Assembly: GCA_965206395.1 (NCBI GenBank)
Contig: CBDBJK010000009.1
Span: forward strand, 1-20,414
DNA: 20,414 nt
From: CBDBJK01 sp965206395
GTDB lineage: Bacteria > Chloroflexota > Dehalococcoidia > Lucifugimonadales > CATOSD01
Direction of reading: 5' to 3'
A model generated the notes under the pieces. It saw only the letters and a list, made by a program, of their open reading frames with translations. It was not told where the DNA came from and did no database searches. Within the stretch, counting starts at the first letter, position 1, and each line of letters opens with the position of its first letter. Both the position numbers and the translations under genes were made by a program. Of this stretch, positions 7,685 through 14,387 are shown in pieces.

Positions 7685-8341
7685 GCCAAATGGGGAATAC
7701 GGGTTAAGACCCGCTTACTCGATGTAACACGCAACCCGTGCGTGGCATTATTCTCAGCCTGTGACAGACGTGATCCTGTCGGCAAGTCACACGACAATAC
7801 GATGGACGGGCGCTTGCATGTATTCGCAGTTCAGAGGGAATTGGTCAAACCTTTCGACAGCGATACTGTGAGTATCATATCCAACTTCGCCAAACTGGAT
7901 CGTGGCTACCAAAATCTTCTACTGGGAAGAACAGGGGAAGATAGTCAAGCTGAGGATCCAGACATTCCGCTTCAATACATCTACCCGGAAGCGATGCGCC
8001 GCCTCTACCATTTTATCCGGCAAGAAAAGCCTCAATTCGAGAAACTGATAGACCCCAGAGACTTCTTCCGCGTTTTTGTCGTAGAACCCAAGCAATCATT
8101 CGAGCGCATTCGGGCTCAAGAAGGTGCGTTCATCATATCAGCGTTTCATGAACGATTTGAGCGGGAACAAATCCTACCCCGCACTAAGAACCTGCCGGTT
8201 TACGAATACGACACCATGATCGTGCCACATGGGAAGAAGGCCCCTATGCTTGAGGAGTTAGGTCTGTTGAACTTTACTCGTGAGACCCTCTACCCTAGTC
8301 TTGATGAAGTCGCTGACCGAATCACTCAACGCTATCTATGA
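7685..8341 (+). pseudogene. FRG-domain protein, 5'-truncated
   Basis: The 3' part of an FRG-domain gene, a family of unknown biochemical role named for a Phe-Arg-Gly motif. The conserved core TRLLDVTRNP (7709-7738) is followed by VALFSACD, then DGRLHVFAV, KPFDSDTVSIISNFAKL, DPRDFFRVFVVEP, GAFIISAFHERF and the family-typical tail EELGLLNFTRETLYPSLDEVA. The eponymous FRG segment, which should lie further upstream, is missing. The open frame is closed by TGA 7682-7684, only eight codons before the conserved core, and the IS-bounded LTD gene begins 40 bases upstream. The only in-frame starts (GTG 7742 or later) lie within the domain. This is most likely a remnant. Any product would lack the N-terminal half. 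Confidence 0.7.
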
Positions 8342-8788
8342 CCCAGGAGAGTGCTTCCACAATCTATATCAACGGATCATGTGCACCATCGTAAGCAACC
8401 ACCGTCGCAAGCTGAGCGACGATGCGAACAACCCTACCTGGGTGGGCTTGAACCCGTAGGCTGTCGGCAGACCCCGTTCTTAGATCCATCAAGGATGGGA
8501 GGTCTGTAGCCTCCGCAGCCTGTTGGCACCTACTCAGTCCCTGTCGCATCCAAATCGACCGCCCACGAGAACCGTACTTGTTTCTGTCGATTGGAAGACA
8601 GAGAACTCGGCCGGGGCGTAGGTGATATTGCAGATGCCGACGCCGCACCTTCATAATTTTGGGCAGAGGGCCTCGGCAGGCTCACAGGCTTCCAAGCCAC
8701 ATCTCGAAGATGGTACCACCTACTATCCACTTAGGCCCACCTGCGCCACAGGGAGCACTGTACCGGACGCCGTCGACAACCCTGGGCC
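8342..8788. other. Gene-free stretch with one hairpin and repeat copy A
   Basis: No supportable gene on either strand; the open frames have no domain-like composition. A possible hairpin has arms CAGACC (8468-8473) and GGTCTG (8501-8506) with an inner ATCC/GGAT pair (8484-8487, 8493-8496), without a T-run. Repeat copy A lies at 8684-8726. Confidence 0.4.
8684..8726 (+). repeat. Dispersed repeat, copy A
   Basis: Shares 28 of 31 positions with copy B (8684-8714 against 10986-11016), including an exact 20-base core agccacatctcgaagatggt (8695-8714). A weaker tail (TACTAT) aligns with the CTACCGT of the other copies. Copies C and D lie on the opposite strand near 12.7 kb. Confidence 0.7.
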
Positions 8789-9442
8789 TCACTCAGTTGC
8801 GAGGAAGCGGTTAGCTGACTCCAGCAATTCAAGAGGATTGGCTCGCTTGGCTGTGTCGGAGAAGCCCTCCTCCACCGGAAGACCCAGACGCAACGCCTCC
8901 ATGTCGAGGACTGAGGCGTAGCAACTCGAAAGGCCAAACAGCAACGAACAGAGCTTGCTTAAGCACCGCACATCGTCCTTCCTCAAGCCGCCCGCGCCAC
9001 TGTAGAACATGAGAACTACGGATGTGGGGTGTGAGAATGGAGCCAGCAACCCGTCCCACGTAGAGAAGCATCTTGGCATGGGGCAGTCTCTTTCCCCCGG
9101 CTCGTGCACTTCGGCACAAACGCCGTCACGCACCAAAGTCTTCAATTGTGCGAGTGCCGCCCGGATATCTGGAGCCATCGCGTGGATCGCCCACTCGTCC
9201 ATCGGACAGGAGGTGACGGCTATCGCATGACAGTAGACCTTGCGGAGGCGAAGGAGGGTATCGGATTCCTGCTCCCGCTCGGCGTCGAGGGGGCCAAACA
9301 GGTTCTCGTGAGCCCTCGACGTCCCCCATAGAGCCTTGATCTGTTCCTCGCACGCCTCTGTCAGTTGCTGGACCAGCATTTCCTCAGTGAGTTCGGGATC
9401 ATTCTCCACCTGTTGCACCCCCATCCGCCCGGACCGAGTCAT
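8789..9442 (-). CDS. Hypothetical protein, second gene of an overlapping pair
   Basis: Not recognised. The 217-residue product is predicted to be mostly helical and soluble, with no signal peptide or membrane segment. Visible features are an acidic N-terminal region (VENDPELTEEMLVQQLTEA), a run of scattered Cys and His in the middle (YCHAIAVTSCPMDEW, then GERDCPMPRCFSTWDG) and a C-terminal helical part. The ATG at 9442 overlaps the preceding gene by 44 bases and is preceded by AAGAAG; an ATG at 9424 (MGVQQVEND) is a shorter option. The overlap implies translational coupling with the 9399-10277 gene, so the two products probably act together. Confidence 0.6.
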   Translation of the reverse strand: MTRSGRMGVQQVENDPELTEEMLVQQLTEACEEQIKALWGTSRAHENLFGPLDAEREQESDTLLRLRKVYCHAIAVTSCPMDEWAIHAMAPDIRAALAQLKTLVRDGVCAEVHEPGERDCPMPRCFSTWDGLLAPFSHPTSVVLMFYSGAGGLRKDDVRCLSKLCSLLFGLSSCYASVLDMEALRLGLPVEEGFSDTAKRANPLELLESANRFLATE

Positions 9443-10277
9443 CTTCTTTGATTTCTTGAGGCCACGACCTAACTGGAGCTGCCGTCTCTCTTACTCTTTT
9501 GAATAATGCCGAGGCCTTATCGAAGAGTTGGCTACCGCCCCCGGTGTTTATCCTGATCGCTCCGTATGCCAGCAGCATCTGGCAAACGTACGTTAGCGCG
9601 CAGTTCAGGATCACAGCAAAGGCGAGGTCGAATTGCCGCTCTGGTGCGGGGAGGACACCACCAAGACCCGGCGACCTCCTAAGTGCGTCGACTGTGCTAT
9701 CACAGAAGGCGCGGCTCAGATAGTCATACCACATCTTGCCTTGGGTTAAGATGGAGACGCGGTCGGCGATGGTCCTTCCCTTGGGCTGCTTGCCGTCAAA
9801 GAGCCCGATGGCCTCTCTCGCCCTTGTCGTGCTTGCTTCAAGTTCCTCCCTGCTGATCTGCCCCCTCGTTATCCGGCGCAATAGTTGATGCGAGTCAAAC
9901 TCCTGAAGATTCAGAACGCGATTCAGCATCCCTGGCGTACCCTCGACGGCGGAATGTCCTACCAATGCGAGTTCCGCGGCGCACTCAATGAGGATTCTCG
10001 CGTGCACGCCAAGAGCATGAACGTTGTTCTGCTCGTTTGCCCGGAGAACGGCGGCAATGTGGATTCCTGCCTTCTGGAGGCAGAGGCCCTCGAAGCAGAG
10101 GGCAAATCGTTCTTGAGCTTCGTCACTCGCTTCCTTAAAGTCGCTTGCCCAGAACTCGTCATAGTTGACCTCGGCAAGAGCTGGTTGGAGAAGCCTCTGG
10201 GCCTCCTCAAAGTGGTTGATGAGTGCTGTACGTACTTCCCGCAAGGCTTCGGCCCCTATGGTCGAATTGTCCGGCAA
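9399..10277 (-). CDS. Hypothetical helical protein, possibly DUF5677-like
   Basis: 292 residues from a TTG at 10277; a TAG lies a few codons upstream, so no earlier start is possible and no Shine-Dalgarno is seen. The protein looks all-helical. The segment IHIAAVLRANEQNN followed by VHARILIECAAELALVGHS resembles DUF5677-type proteins, where an Arg-x-x-x-Glu on a long helix is conserved; this is a weak, by-eye match. A hydrophobic stretch near 215-240 (FDLAFAVILNCALTYVCQMLLAYG) could be a buried helix or one membrane segment. It is the first gene of a pair with 8789-9442. A linker-only lipoprotein lies just upstream on the same strand. Function unknown. Confidence 0.6.
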   Translation of the reverse strand: MPDNSTIGAEALREVRTALINHFEEAQRLLQPALAEVNYDEFWASDFKEASDEAQERFALCFEGLCLQKAGIHIAAVLRANEQNNVHALGVHARILIECAAELALVGHSAVEGTPGMLNRVLNLQEFDSHQLLRRITRGQISREELEASTTRAREAIGLFDGKQPKGRTIADRVSILTQGKMWYDYLSRAFCDSTVDALRRSPGLGGVLPAPERQFDLAFAVILNCALTYVCQMLLAYGAIRINTGGGSQLFDKASALFKRVRETAAPVRSWPQEIKEDDSVRADGGATGGE

Positions 10278-10311
10278 CGGTGGCTCTAGCTATCTTCTGC
10301 TTGGTTTCATT

Positions 10312-10617
10312 CTAACGTAGGTAGTTCGGTTCTTGCCGGGTCTCGGTAGCCGTGGGCGACGACGTGGGGGTGTCTGTGGGGACCGGCGTCGGAGTTGGTG
10401 TGTGAGTTGAGGTCGGCACGGGCGTAGCAATCGAAGTCGACAACTGTCCCGGCGCGACTGCCGCTACCGGCGTCATCGTGGGAGTGGGGTCCGGGGCCTT
10501 CAGGGCGGCGCTGGCCGGAGCCGTCGGTGTCGGGAGGGGTGTGTCGGTCGAGTCGTCCCCGCAGGCGGAGACGGCCAACACGACGATTGCTGCGAACAGA
10601 AGGGCGACCGGCCTCAC
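10312..10617 (-). CDS. Lipoprotein of signal peptide plus Thr/Pro linker only
   Basis: From GTG 10617 the product has 101 residues: a signal peptide (VRPVALLFAAIVVLAVSAC) with a clear lipobox (VSAC) and then nothing but a low-complexity linker (PTPTAPAS, PTSTHTPTPTPVPTDTPT) ending ETRQEPNYLR. GGAGA lies seven bases before this GTG, so it is preferred to the 47-codon longer frame starting at 10758, which would bury the signal. The layout copies the N-terminal half of the LTD lipoprotein at 5549-6520 but with no C-terminal domain, so the gene is probably truncated at its 3' end, or is a bare wall spacer. The next gene on this strand starts 34 bases downstream. Confidence 0.6.
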   Translation of the reverse strand: MRPVALLFAAIVVLAVSACGDDSTDTPLPTPTAPASAALKAPDPTPTMTPVAAVAPGQLSTSIATPVPTSTHTPTPTPVPTDTPTSSPTATETRQEPNYLR

Positions 10618-11215
10618 GTGCGCGTCTCCGTTAACGCTTGGCGTGGGCAGGTCGCTCGACCCCGCCTCCGCCCTCACTCGTCGGACGTCTCTCGCGCGTG
10701 AGTCTATCAGGACCGACAGGGGAATGTTGTCGTCATGTCGGTCACCGGGTGCGTCCACGGAGGTGAGAGTGAGGCATCCAGCCTAGGGATCGTGATGCGG
10801 ACCGACCATAAGTGCGCGACTACGAGACGGAATGCACTCTACCTGAAGAGGATCGAACCACCCCGCATCCCATCGGTGGTTAAGGATCACAGATCCCCCA
10901 GCCAAGTCTCAGTAAGGGTGCCACCTCCCATCCCCTCCGCCCTCGACGCGTCACTCCACAGGAATTGAGAGGCCTTGGTGCGTCGACAGGCTACCGAGCC
11001 ACATCTCGAAGATGGTGGTATCTACCGTATGCGCTGGTGGGCCAAAGTGGACGGTAGGCAGCCCAGTCTTCTAGTCGCGGCTGGCGCTCTGAGGCTCGAA
11101 GTCCACTGCACCACCACTCTGTTAAGGATCACCTGGTGCACGTCGGGCTGCGTCAGGGGAGGTTACGTCAATAGGTGTGTAAACGACATCAGGCGGCGAC
11201 CATCTCAGCCGTTGA
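10618..11215. other. Gene-free stretch with repeat copy B
   Basis: About 600 bases without a supportable gene. A large Arg/Gly-rich plus-strand open frame from 10975 is a shadow of the SNF2 fragment in another frame. GTTAAGGATCAC occurs twice (about 10881 and 11124). Copy B of the dispersed repeat lies at 10986-11028, and CTACCGT (11022-11028) faces ACGGTAG (11051-11057), a 7-bp inverted repeat. Confidence 0.4.
10986..11028 (+). repeat. Dispersed repeat, copy B
   Basis: Best copy of the family: an ACAGGCTACCG lead, the 20-base core agccacatctcgaagatggt (10997-11016) and the tail TATCTACCGT (11019-11028). Together with copy A in the same orientation it flanks a 2.3-kb segment with the three minus-strand genes at 8789-10617. 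Confidence 0.7.
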
Positions 11216-11929
11216 TTCAATGGCGATTCCATCCGCATACTGTGCACCGAGGTAGATTACAGCGTCTACGTAATGCGGCAGGCTTCGCGGCGGTCGTGGC
11301 GCATCGGGCAGACCCGCCAGGTGAAGGTGGTGTTCATGTCCTACCGGAACACCCTCCAGGCCGACGCGCTGAAGCTGGTGGCGAAGAAGCTGCAAAGCTC
11401 CCTCGCCGTCGAGGGAGAGCTGCCGGAGGACGGGCTGGCCGCCTACGGCGACGACGGCGACGACCTGATGATGGCTCTGGCCCGCAAGATCGTCAGCGGG
11501 GACGAGGAGGAGGACGCCGAGACGATGGAGGAGGTCTTCGCCCAGGCCAGGGACGCCGAGGCCACCGCCGAGGAATACCTGGTGGACGACGGCTGGAAGC
11601 CGGTGGAGGTCGAGCCGGAGGCCGTCGAGGTCAACGGGAACGGCCACCACGCAGACGGCATCGGGCCGACGGTCGAGCTGGTCCTGGACACCGGCCACTA
11701 CGCCAACGGCAACGGACACGCAGCCGTCGAGGTCAACGGGAACGGCCACAGCGACGAGGCCCCGGAGCCGCAGCAGTCGCTGTTCTCCTGGGCGGAGTTC
11801 ATGGCCGAGGAGCCGGTGAAGCCCAAGGGCCACAGCCGCAAGGCTCAGCCCGCCACCCTCTCGATGTTCGAGTGGGCGCTGACCGTGGAACAGGAGCGGG
11901 AGGAGGAGTTGGTCGGCGCGGGACGCTAG
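11216..11929 (+). pseudogene. C-terminal fragment of a SNF2-type helicase
   Basis: Only the end of the second helicase lobe survives. Helicase motif VI is present (RQASRRSWRIGQTRQVKVVF, from codon 3 of the ATG at 11273), followed by a family-typical YRNTLQADALKLVAKKLQSS and ELPEDGLAAYGDD. Similarity-like sequence extends slightly upstream of that ATG (EVDYSVYVMRQ), and the frame is closed by TGA 11213-11215, so the ATG is not a real start. Motifs I to V, including Walker A and DExx, are absent. The tail is an acidic, Gly/Asn-rich linker with two copies of VEVNGNGH and a C-terminal motif LSMFEWALTVEQEREEE. The DNA is near two-thirds G+C, richer than the flanking core genes, which points to acquired DNA. 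Helicases of this kind are frequent on integrative elements. The fragment cannot be an active helicase. Confidence 0.75.
11621..11749 (+). repeat. 27-bp direct repeat in the SNF2 tail
   Basis: Positions 11621-11647 and 11723-11749 are identical over 27 bases. Each encodes AVEVNGNGH. A shorter related unit (NGNGH) lies between them. This is an internal linker duplication. Confidence 0.85.
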
Positions 11930-12006
11930 GCCGCAACACACAGGGGGAGGTCGTCGCTACATCAGCGATGGCCTCCCCCTGCACGGCCATGTGTGCGGGC
12001 TTTTTT
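11930..12006 (+). terminator. Strong two-part hairpin terminator after the SNF2 fragment
   Basis: Starting one base after the TAG stop. The perfect 10-bp stem CAGGGGGAGG (11941-11950) / CCTCCCCCTG (11972-11981) contains an inner TCGCT-ACATC-AGCGA hairpin. Outer arms (GCCGCAACACA, 11930-11940, with TGTGTGCGGGC ending at 12000) bring the structure up to a run of six T's at 12001-12006. Confidence 0.75.
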
Positions 12007-12128
12007 GCGTTTCAGCCCGCTCGGTTCATGTGTGCGGCCCTTTTCTGTTGCCCATTTCCCGGTGGGGCATTGATTCCTCTTCTTCGCCCCCTTATGCGTC
12101 AGATGGTCCATCTGGGGAAGCGGCAGGC

Positions 12129-12358
12129 ATGGAAGCCAATAAGAGGAGACTCACTCTGGACCTGACCTCCACCCTTCAACGTTGGCCGAAGGTCTGGCGG
12201 TCAAGGGCGTCAGCATGCTCTGGAGCGGTCAAACCGCCATCGACCGGGAGGCCGGCGGAAGGGAAAGGCTGATACCCCGTTTCTCGGCAGCGCCATGCGC
12301 CATAGCCAACACGCGCTGGGAGCGCCTTCTGGACGATATGCTGTCCGTCCTCGGCTGA
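12129..12358 (+). pseudogene. Frameshifted ribbon-helix-helix-like DNA-binding protein
   Basis: From ATG 12129 the frame reads MEANKRRLTLDLTSTLQRWP, the typical opening of small Arc/antitoxin-like ribbon-helix-helix proteins (beta strand RLTLDL, then a helix). After about 12193 the family-like continuation moves to another frame: LAVKGVSMLWSGQTAIDRE, ending at TGA 12356-12358. One missing base near 12193 explains this. The first frame instead runs into an Arg/Pro-rich tail. Proteins of this type usually repress their own operon or act as antitoxins or partition proteins on mobile DNA. No partner toxin is visible. The family call is by eye. Confidence 0.5.
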
Positions 12359-12620
12359 AGGCGCGTGGCTTCAGCAGAAGGGCAGGCCGCCAGAGCTGCC
12401 CACCAGACTTGACGAAATCAAGAACTTCCACTCTCTGGACTCAATAGCGACGGAAACGTACGGTACTCACGGGCGGTCGATTCGGGTCCATCCAATCTAG
12501 GTCGGATTGCTAGACAGTAGCGTGCCCCACAACAGCCTGCCGGAGAGGGTGGGGCCGTTGGGAACGGGCGTGGCGCGCAACCTAGGCACCGAACCCTGCT
12601 AGCCCGTCCGGATCTAGGCT

Positions 12621-12653
12621 GGCCCAGCCCGGAAGGACTAGTGGGCCTTTTTT
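12621..12653 (+). terminator. Intrinsic terminator-like hairpin
   Basis: GGCCCA (12621-12626) pairs with TGGGCC (12642-12647) and is followed immediately by six T's (12648-12653). An overlapping near-palindrome GGCTGGCCCAGCC offers an alternative fold. The transcript it would end is unclear, perhaps that of the ribbon-helix-helix remnant. Confidence 0.5.
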
Positions 12654-12697
12654 GACGGTAGACAGAACCGTTTTCGAATTGTGGCTGGGAAGATTGT
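12654..12697 (-). repeat. Dispersed repeat, copy C (inverted)
   Basis: On the minus strand it reads ACAATCTTCCCAGCCACA (from 12697), then TTCGAAAACGGT and TCTACCGTC, aligning without gaps to copy B over the lead, core and tail. It directly follows the six T's of the hairpin at 12621-12653. Confidence 0.6.
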
Positions 12698-12743
12698 AAG
12701 GTCATTGTAGACGGTAGGCCGTACCCCTGAAAACCGGCTCTGG

Positions 12744-12775
12744 ACGGTAGATAGTGTCACCTACCAGATGGGCTC
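12744..12775 (-). repeat. Dispersed repeat, copy D (short, inverted)
   Basis: On the minus strand GAGCCCATCT is followed by 12 unrelated bases and then TATCTACCGT. Copy B has GAGCCACATCT, 12 bases and TATCTACCGT, so the two ends and the spacing are conserved while the middle is not. Confidence 0.45.
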
Positions 12776-12938
12776 AGCAGCCTCCTCCGGCGCAGGCATC
12801 CCTGATCCTCACCCACAGCTCCGTCGGAGAGAAGGGCATGACGACGTTATCCGCAGCTCCTCGAGTTCTGGGCACGTCCTTCTCCCGATACAAGGTGTAA
12901 GGATATCAGCCCACTAGCTTTGAGCCAGCACTAGTGGT

Positions 12939-13589
12939 TCAACGTTTTTGTATTGATGGGTAGAGTGACTTTAGCTTGATGCGCGCATCCTCGGTAGTGA
13001 AGCGCCAATCCACTCGTATCACATCCCGGTTGCGTTGATTCTGCCAAGCATTGACCTCGCCGCGCAGGATGTCTTGATTGGCAATCCGTCGGTCCAGGCA
13101 CTGTCGAGCCAGCACACCGATCTCTATCTCCGCCATATTCAACCAACTCCCGTGTTTGGGAGTGTAGTGTATCTCCAGTCGCTCAGCTATACGCCTCGCC
13201 TCAGCAGGCTCGAATGCCTCGTATAGCGAGGACAGCTTGTGAGTGTTGAGATTGTCCATTACCAGCACGATCCGGTCTCTGTCAGGGTAGTCCTCGTCGA
13301 CCAGTTTCTTTATCACATGCGCCCAGTCCACCTTCGTGCGACGCTCTCTGACCTCGACTCGGCGCCATCCGTCCAACGGTGCAAACAGCATGAACAGGCT
13401 GCTCACTCCATTGCGCTCGTATTCGTAGTCGTATGCCGCCGATAAGCCGGGCGCTGCGGGACGCGGCACTCGCGTCTCCTTGACTTGCTGTTTGCTCGTC
13501 TCATCCATGCACACCAGAACCTCATTCCCATCGTACGGCCGTTGGTAGACCTCCAGTACGTCTTCCATCACGTCTTCCATCGCGCACAC
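12939..13589 (-). CDS. IS630 element 1 transposase, downstream frame (DDE domain)
   Basis: Carries the catalytic DDE_3 region of the transposase: first Asp in VLVCMDETSKQQ, second in IVLVMDNLNTHK, Glu in GSWLNMAEIEIG. The homologous frame extends upstream of the first ATG (13589) as far as the A-run at 13651-13659 (NELKPWLKQSWCIPP), so this is not an independent gene but the second half of one transposase. Its end at TAG/TGA lies only about six bases from the left IS end. All catalytic residues are intact. It depends on a frame change from the upstream ORF. Confidence 0.85.
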   Translation of the reverse strand: MCAMEDVMEDVLEVYQRPYDGNEVLVCMDETSKQQVKETRVPRPAAPGLSAAYDYEYERNGVSSLFMLFAPLDGWRRVEVRERRTKVDWAHVIKKLVDEDYPDRDRIVLVMDNLNTHKLSSLYEAFEPAEARRIAERLEIHYTPKHGSWLNMAEIEIGVLARQCLDRRIANQDILRGEVNAWQNQRNRDVIRVDWRFTTEDARIKLKSLYPSIQKR

Positions 13590-14097
13590 AAACTCCGCGC
13601 TCTGACCGGGCGGGATGCACCAACTCTGCTTCAGCCACGGCTTCAGTTCGTTTTTTTTTAAGCGCCTGGCGAACCGTCTCGGTGCTAATGGTCCCGACTA
13701 TCTCACACTCGACCAACTGGTCAGCCAACAGCTTCAGGGTCCAACTGGCACGCCCCTCCGGCGGTTCCCCGCAGGCCATCGCTATCAACCGTGCTTCACC
13801 TTCGCCGTCCAGTCTCTTTTGACGCCGACGCAGTTGCTTTTTGCGATTCAGCGCAGACTCGACCCCCTCCTCCACACAGCGCTTGCGTATTCGCTCGACC
13901 GTTGACTGTCCCACACCGAGCGCGCTGGTGATGTCCGCGTCCTTCATTCCCCCGTCCGAGCGTGACTCATCGCTCATCAGCAGAATGCGCGCATGGGTCT
14001 GTTTGTACGCCGCAGCCCGACCGCGTGAGACCAAGGCGTTGAGTTCCTGTTGTTCGTCGGTAGTCAGTCTGATACGGTACTTCTTGGTAGACATCAT
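13522..14097 (-). CDS. IS630 element 1 transposase, upstream frame (HTH domain)
   Basis: N-terminal DNA-binding half: MSTKKYRIRLTTDEQQEL, a helix-turn-helix (KDADITSALGVGQSTVERIR) and a second, linker-like domain up to TVRQALKKK at the A-run (13651-13659). Beyond that run the frame leaves the family pattern and ends in Arg-rich sequence at 13522. The start is ATG 14097 or the adjacent ATG 14094, because AGGAGG at 14102-14107 (minus strand) lies four or seven bases upstream; the longer frame to 14163 lacks such a site and enters the IS terminal repeat. Skipping one base in the A-run joins it to the DDE frame. Confidence 0.8.
   Translation of the reverse strand: MMSTKKYRIRLTTDEQQELNALVSRGRAAAYKQTHARILLMSDESRSDGGMKDADITSALGVGQSTVERIRKRCVEEGVESALNRKKQLRRRQKRLDGEGEARLIAMACGEPPEGRASWTLKLLADQLVECEIVGTISTETVRQALKKKRTEAVAEAELVHPARSERGVCVRDGRRDGRRTGGLPTAVRWE
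13651..13659 (-). promoter_or_regulatory. Nine-A slippery run at the orfA/orfB junction of IS630 element 1
   Basis: On the minus strand CTT is followed by nine A's and CGA. With nine A's the upstream frame reads L-K-K-K-R; removing one A gives L-K-K-N-E-L, which joins the DDE frame exactly. Such runs can support transcriptional slippage or frameshifting, but a homopolymer error is equally possible. Confidence 0.5.
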
Positions 14098-14185
14098 GGT
14101 TCCTCCTCGGTTCAACGTTACGATTGAACCCCCAAGAGGAACAATGACTATCATGGTATTCATTTCAATGATGTTGGACCACTAG

Positions 14186-14264
14186 GGATACTCTGAATAA
14201 CCCATCAGCACGGCTTAATGTCCTATGTGTGGAGCTGCAGTCCACGGACTTATTCAGACCATCC
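14186..14264. mobile_element. 79-bp MITE with IS5-type ends
   Basis: Bounded by CTAG at 14182-14185 and 14265-14268. Left end GGATACTCTGAATAA; right end, read inward, GGATGGTCTGAATAAGTCC. The IS5-type element at 6443 begins GGATGCTCTGAATAAGTCC, so the right MITE end differs from it at one base in 19 and uses the same CTAG target. There is no coding capacity. The interior contains a GTGGA-GCTGCAG-TCCAC hairpin. It is most simply a non-autonomous derivative mobilised by the IS5-type transposase. Confidence 0.8.
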
Positions 14265-14334
14265 CTAGAACAATAACGGGCAGTGATCCACGATAACGGC
14301 AAGCATTCCGGGAGGTGAAAGGCCTCAATTATGA

Positions 14335-14375
14335 CCTCGTTGCGACTTCAATTCTGACGTATCGTCGCAACGAGG
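14335..14375. repeat. 12-bp inverted repeat (hairpin)
   Basis: CCTCGTTGCGAC (14335-14346) and GTCGCAACGAGG (14364-14375) are perfect reverse complements around 17 bases. It sits just outside the left end of IS630 element 2 and is not followed by a T-run. It could be the end of a broken transcript or of an older small element. Confidence 0.6.
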
Positions 14376-14387
14376 AGTATATTATAG

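Larger units (their letters stand above)
12359..12931. other. Gene-free stretch with a terminator and repeat copies C and D
   Basis: About 570 bases without a supportable gene. A 95-codon minus-strand frame (12418-12705) starts within repeat C and has no domain-like content. The stretch holds a terminator-like hairpin (12621-12653) and two repeat copies on the minus strand, and ends at the IS630-type element. Confidence 0.4.
12934..14182 (-). mobile_element. IS630-family element 1 (about 1.25 kb)
   Basis: Ends GTGGTTCAAC (12934) and, read inward from 14182, GTGGTCCAAC, flanked by the TA duplication typical of IS630/Tc1 elements (12932-12933 and 14183-14184). Both TA copies lie in a CTAG. The right-hand CTAG is also the target duplication of the MITE at 14186-14264, so this element inserted at that site. 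The transposase is split into two frames at a run of nine A's on the minus strand. Confidence 0.8.

Noticed and set aside
8440..8475. GGGTTCAAGCCC on the minus strand, resembling a tRNA T-arm
   Set aside because: Only a three-base stem, no cloverleaf around it.
10783..10800. CTAGGGATCGTGATG, similar to the IS5-type end after CTAG
   Set aside because: Matches only the first few bases of the terminal repeat and has no partner end; probably chance.
11189..11941. A 250-codon minus-strand frame opposite the SNF2 fragment
   Set aside because: Leu/Val/Asp-rich antisense shadow caused by high third-position G+C.
10975..12165. A 396-codon plus-strand open frame over the SNF2 fragment
   Set aside because: Arg/Gly/Pro-rich, no domain; it is the out-of-frame shadow of the GC-rich SNF2 tail, whose own frame carries helicase motif VI.
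8684..12775. Repeats A-D as a CRISPR array or integron attC sites
   Set aside because: Spacing is kilobases and irregular, orientation mixed, no cas or integrase gene, and no attC core sites seen.
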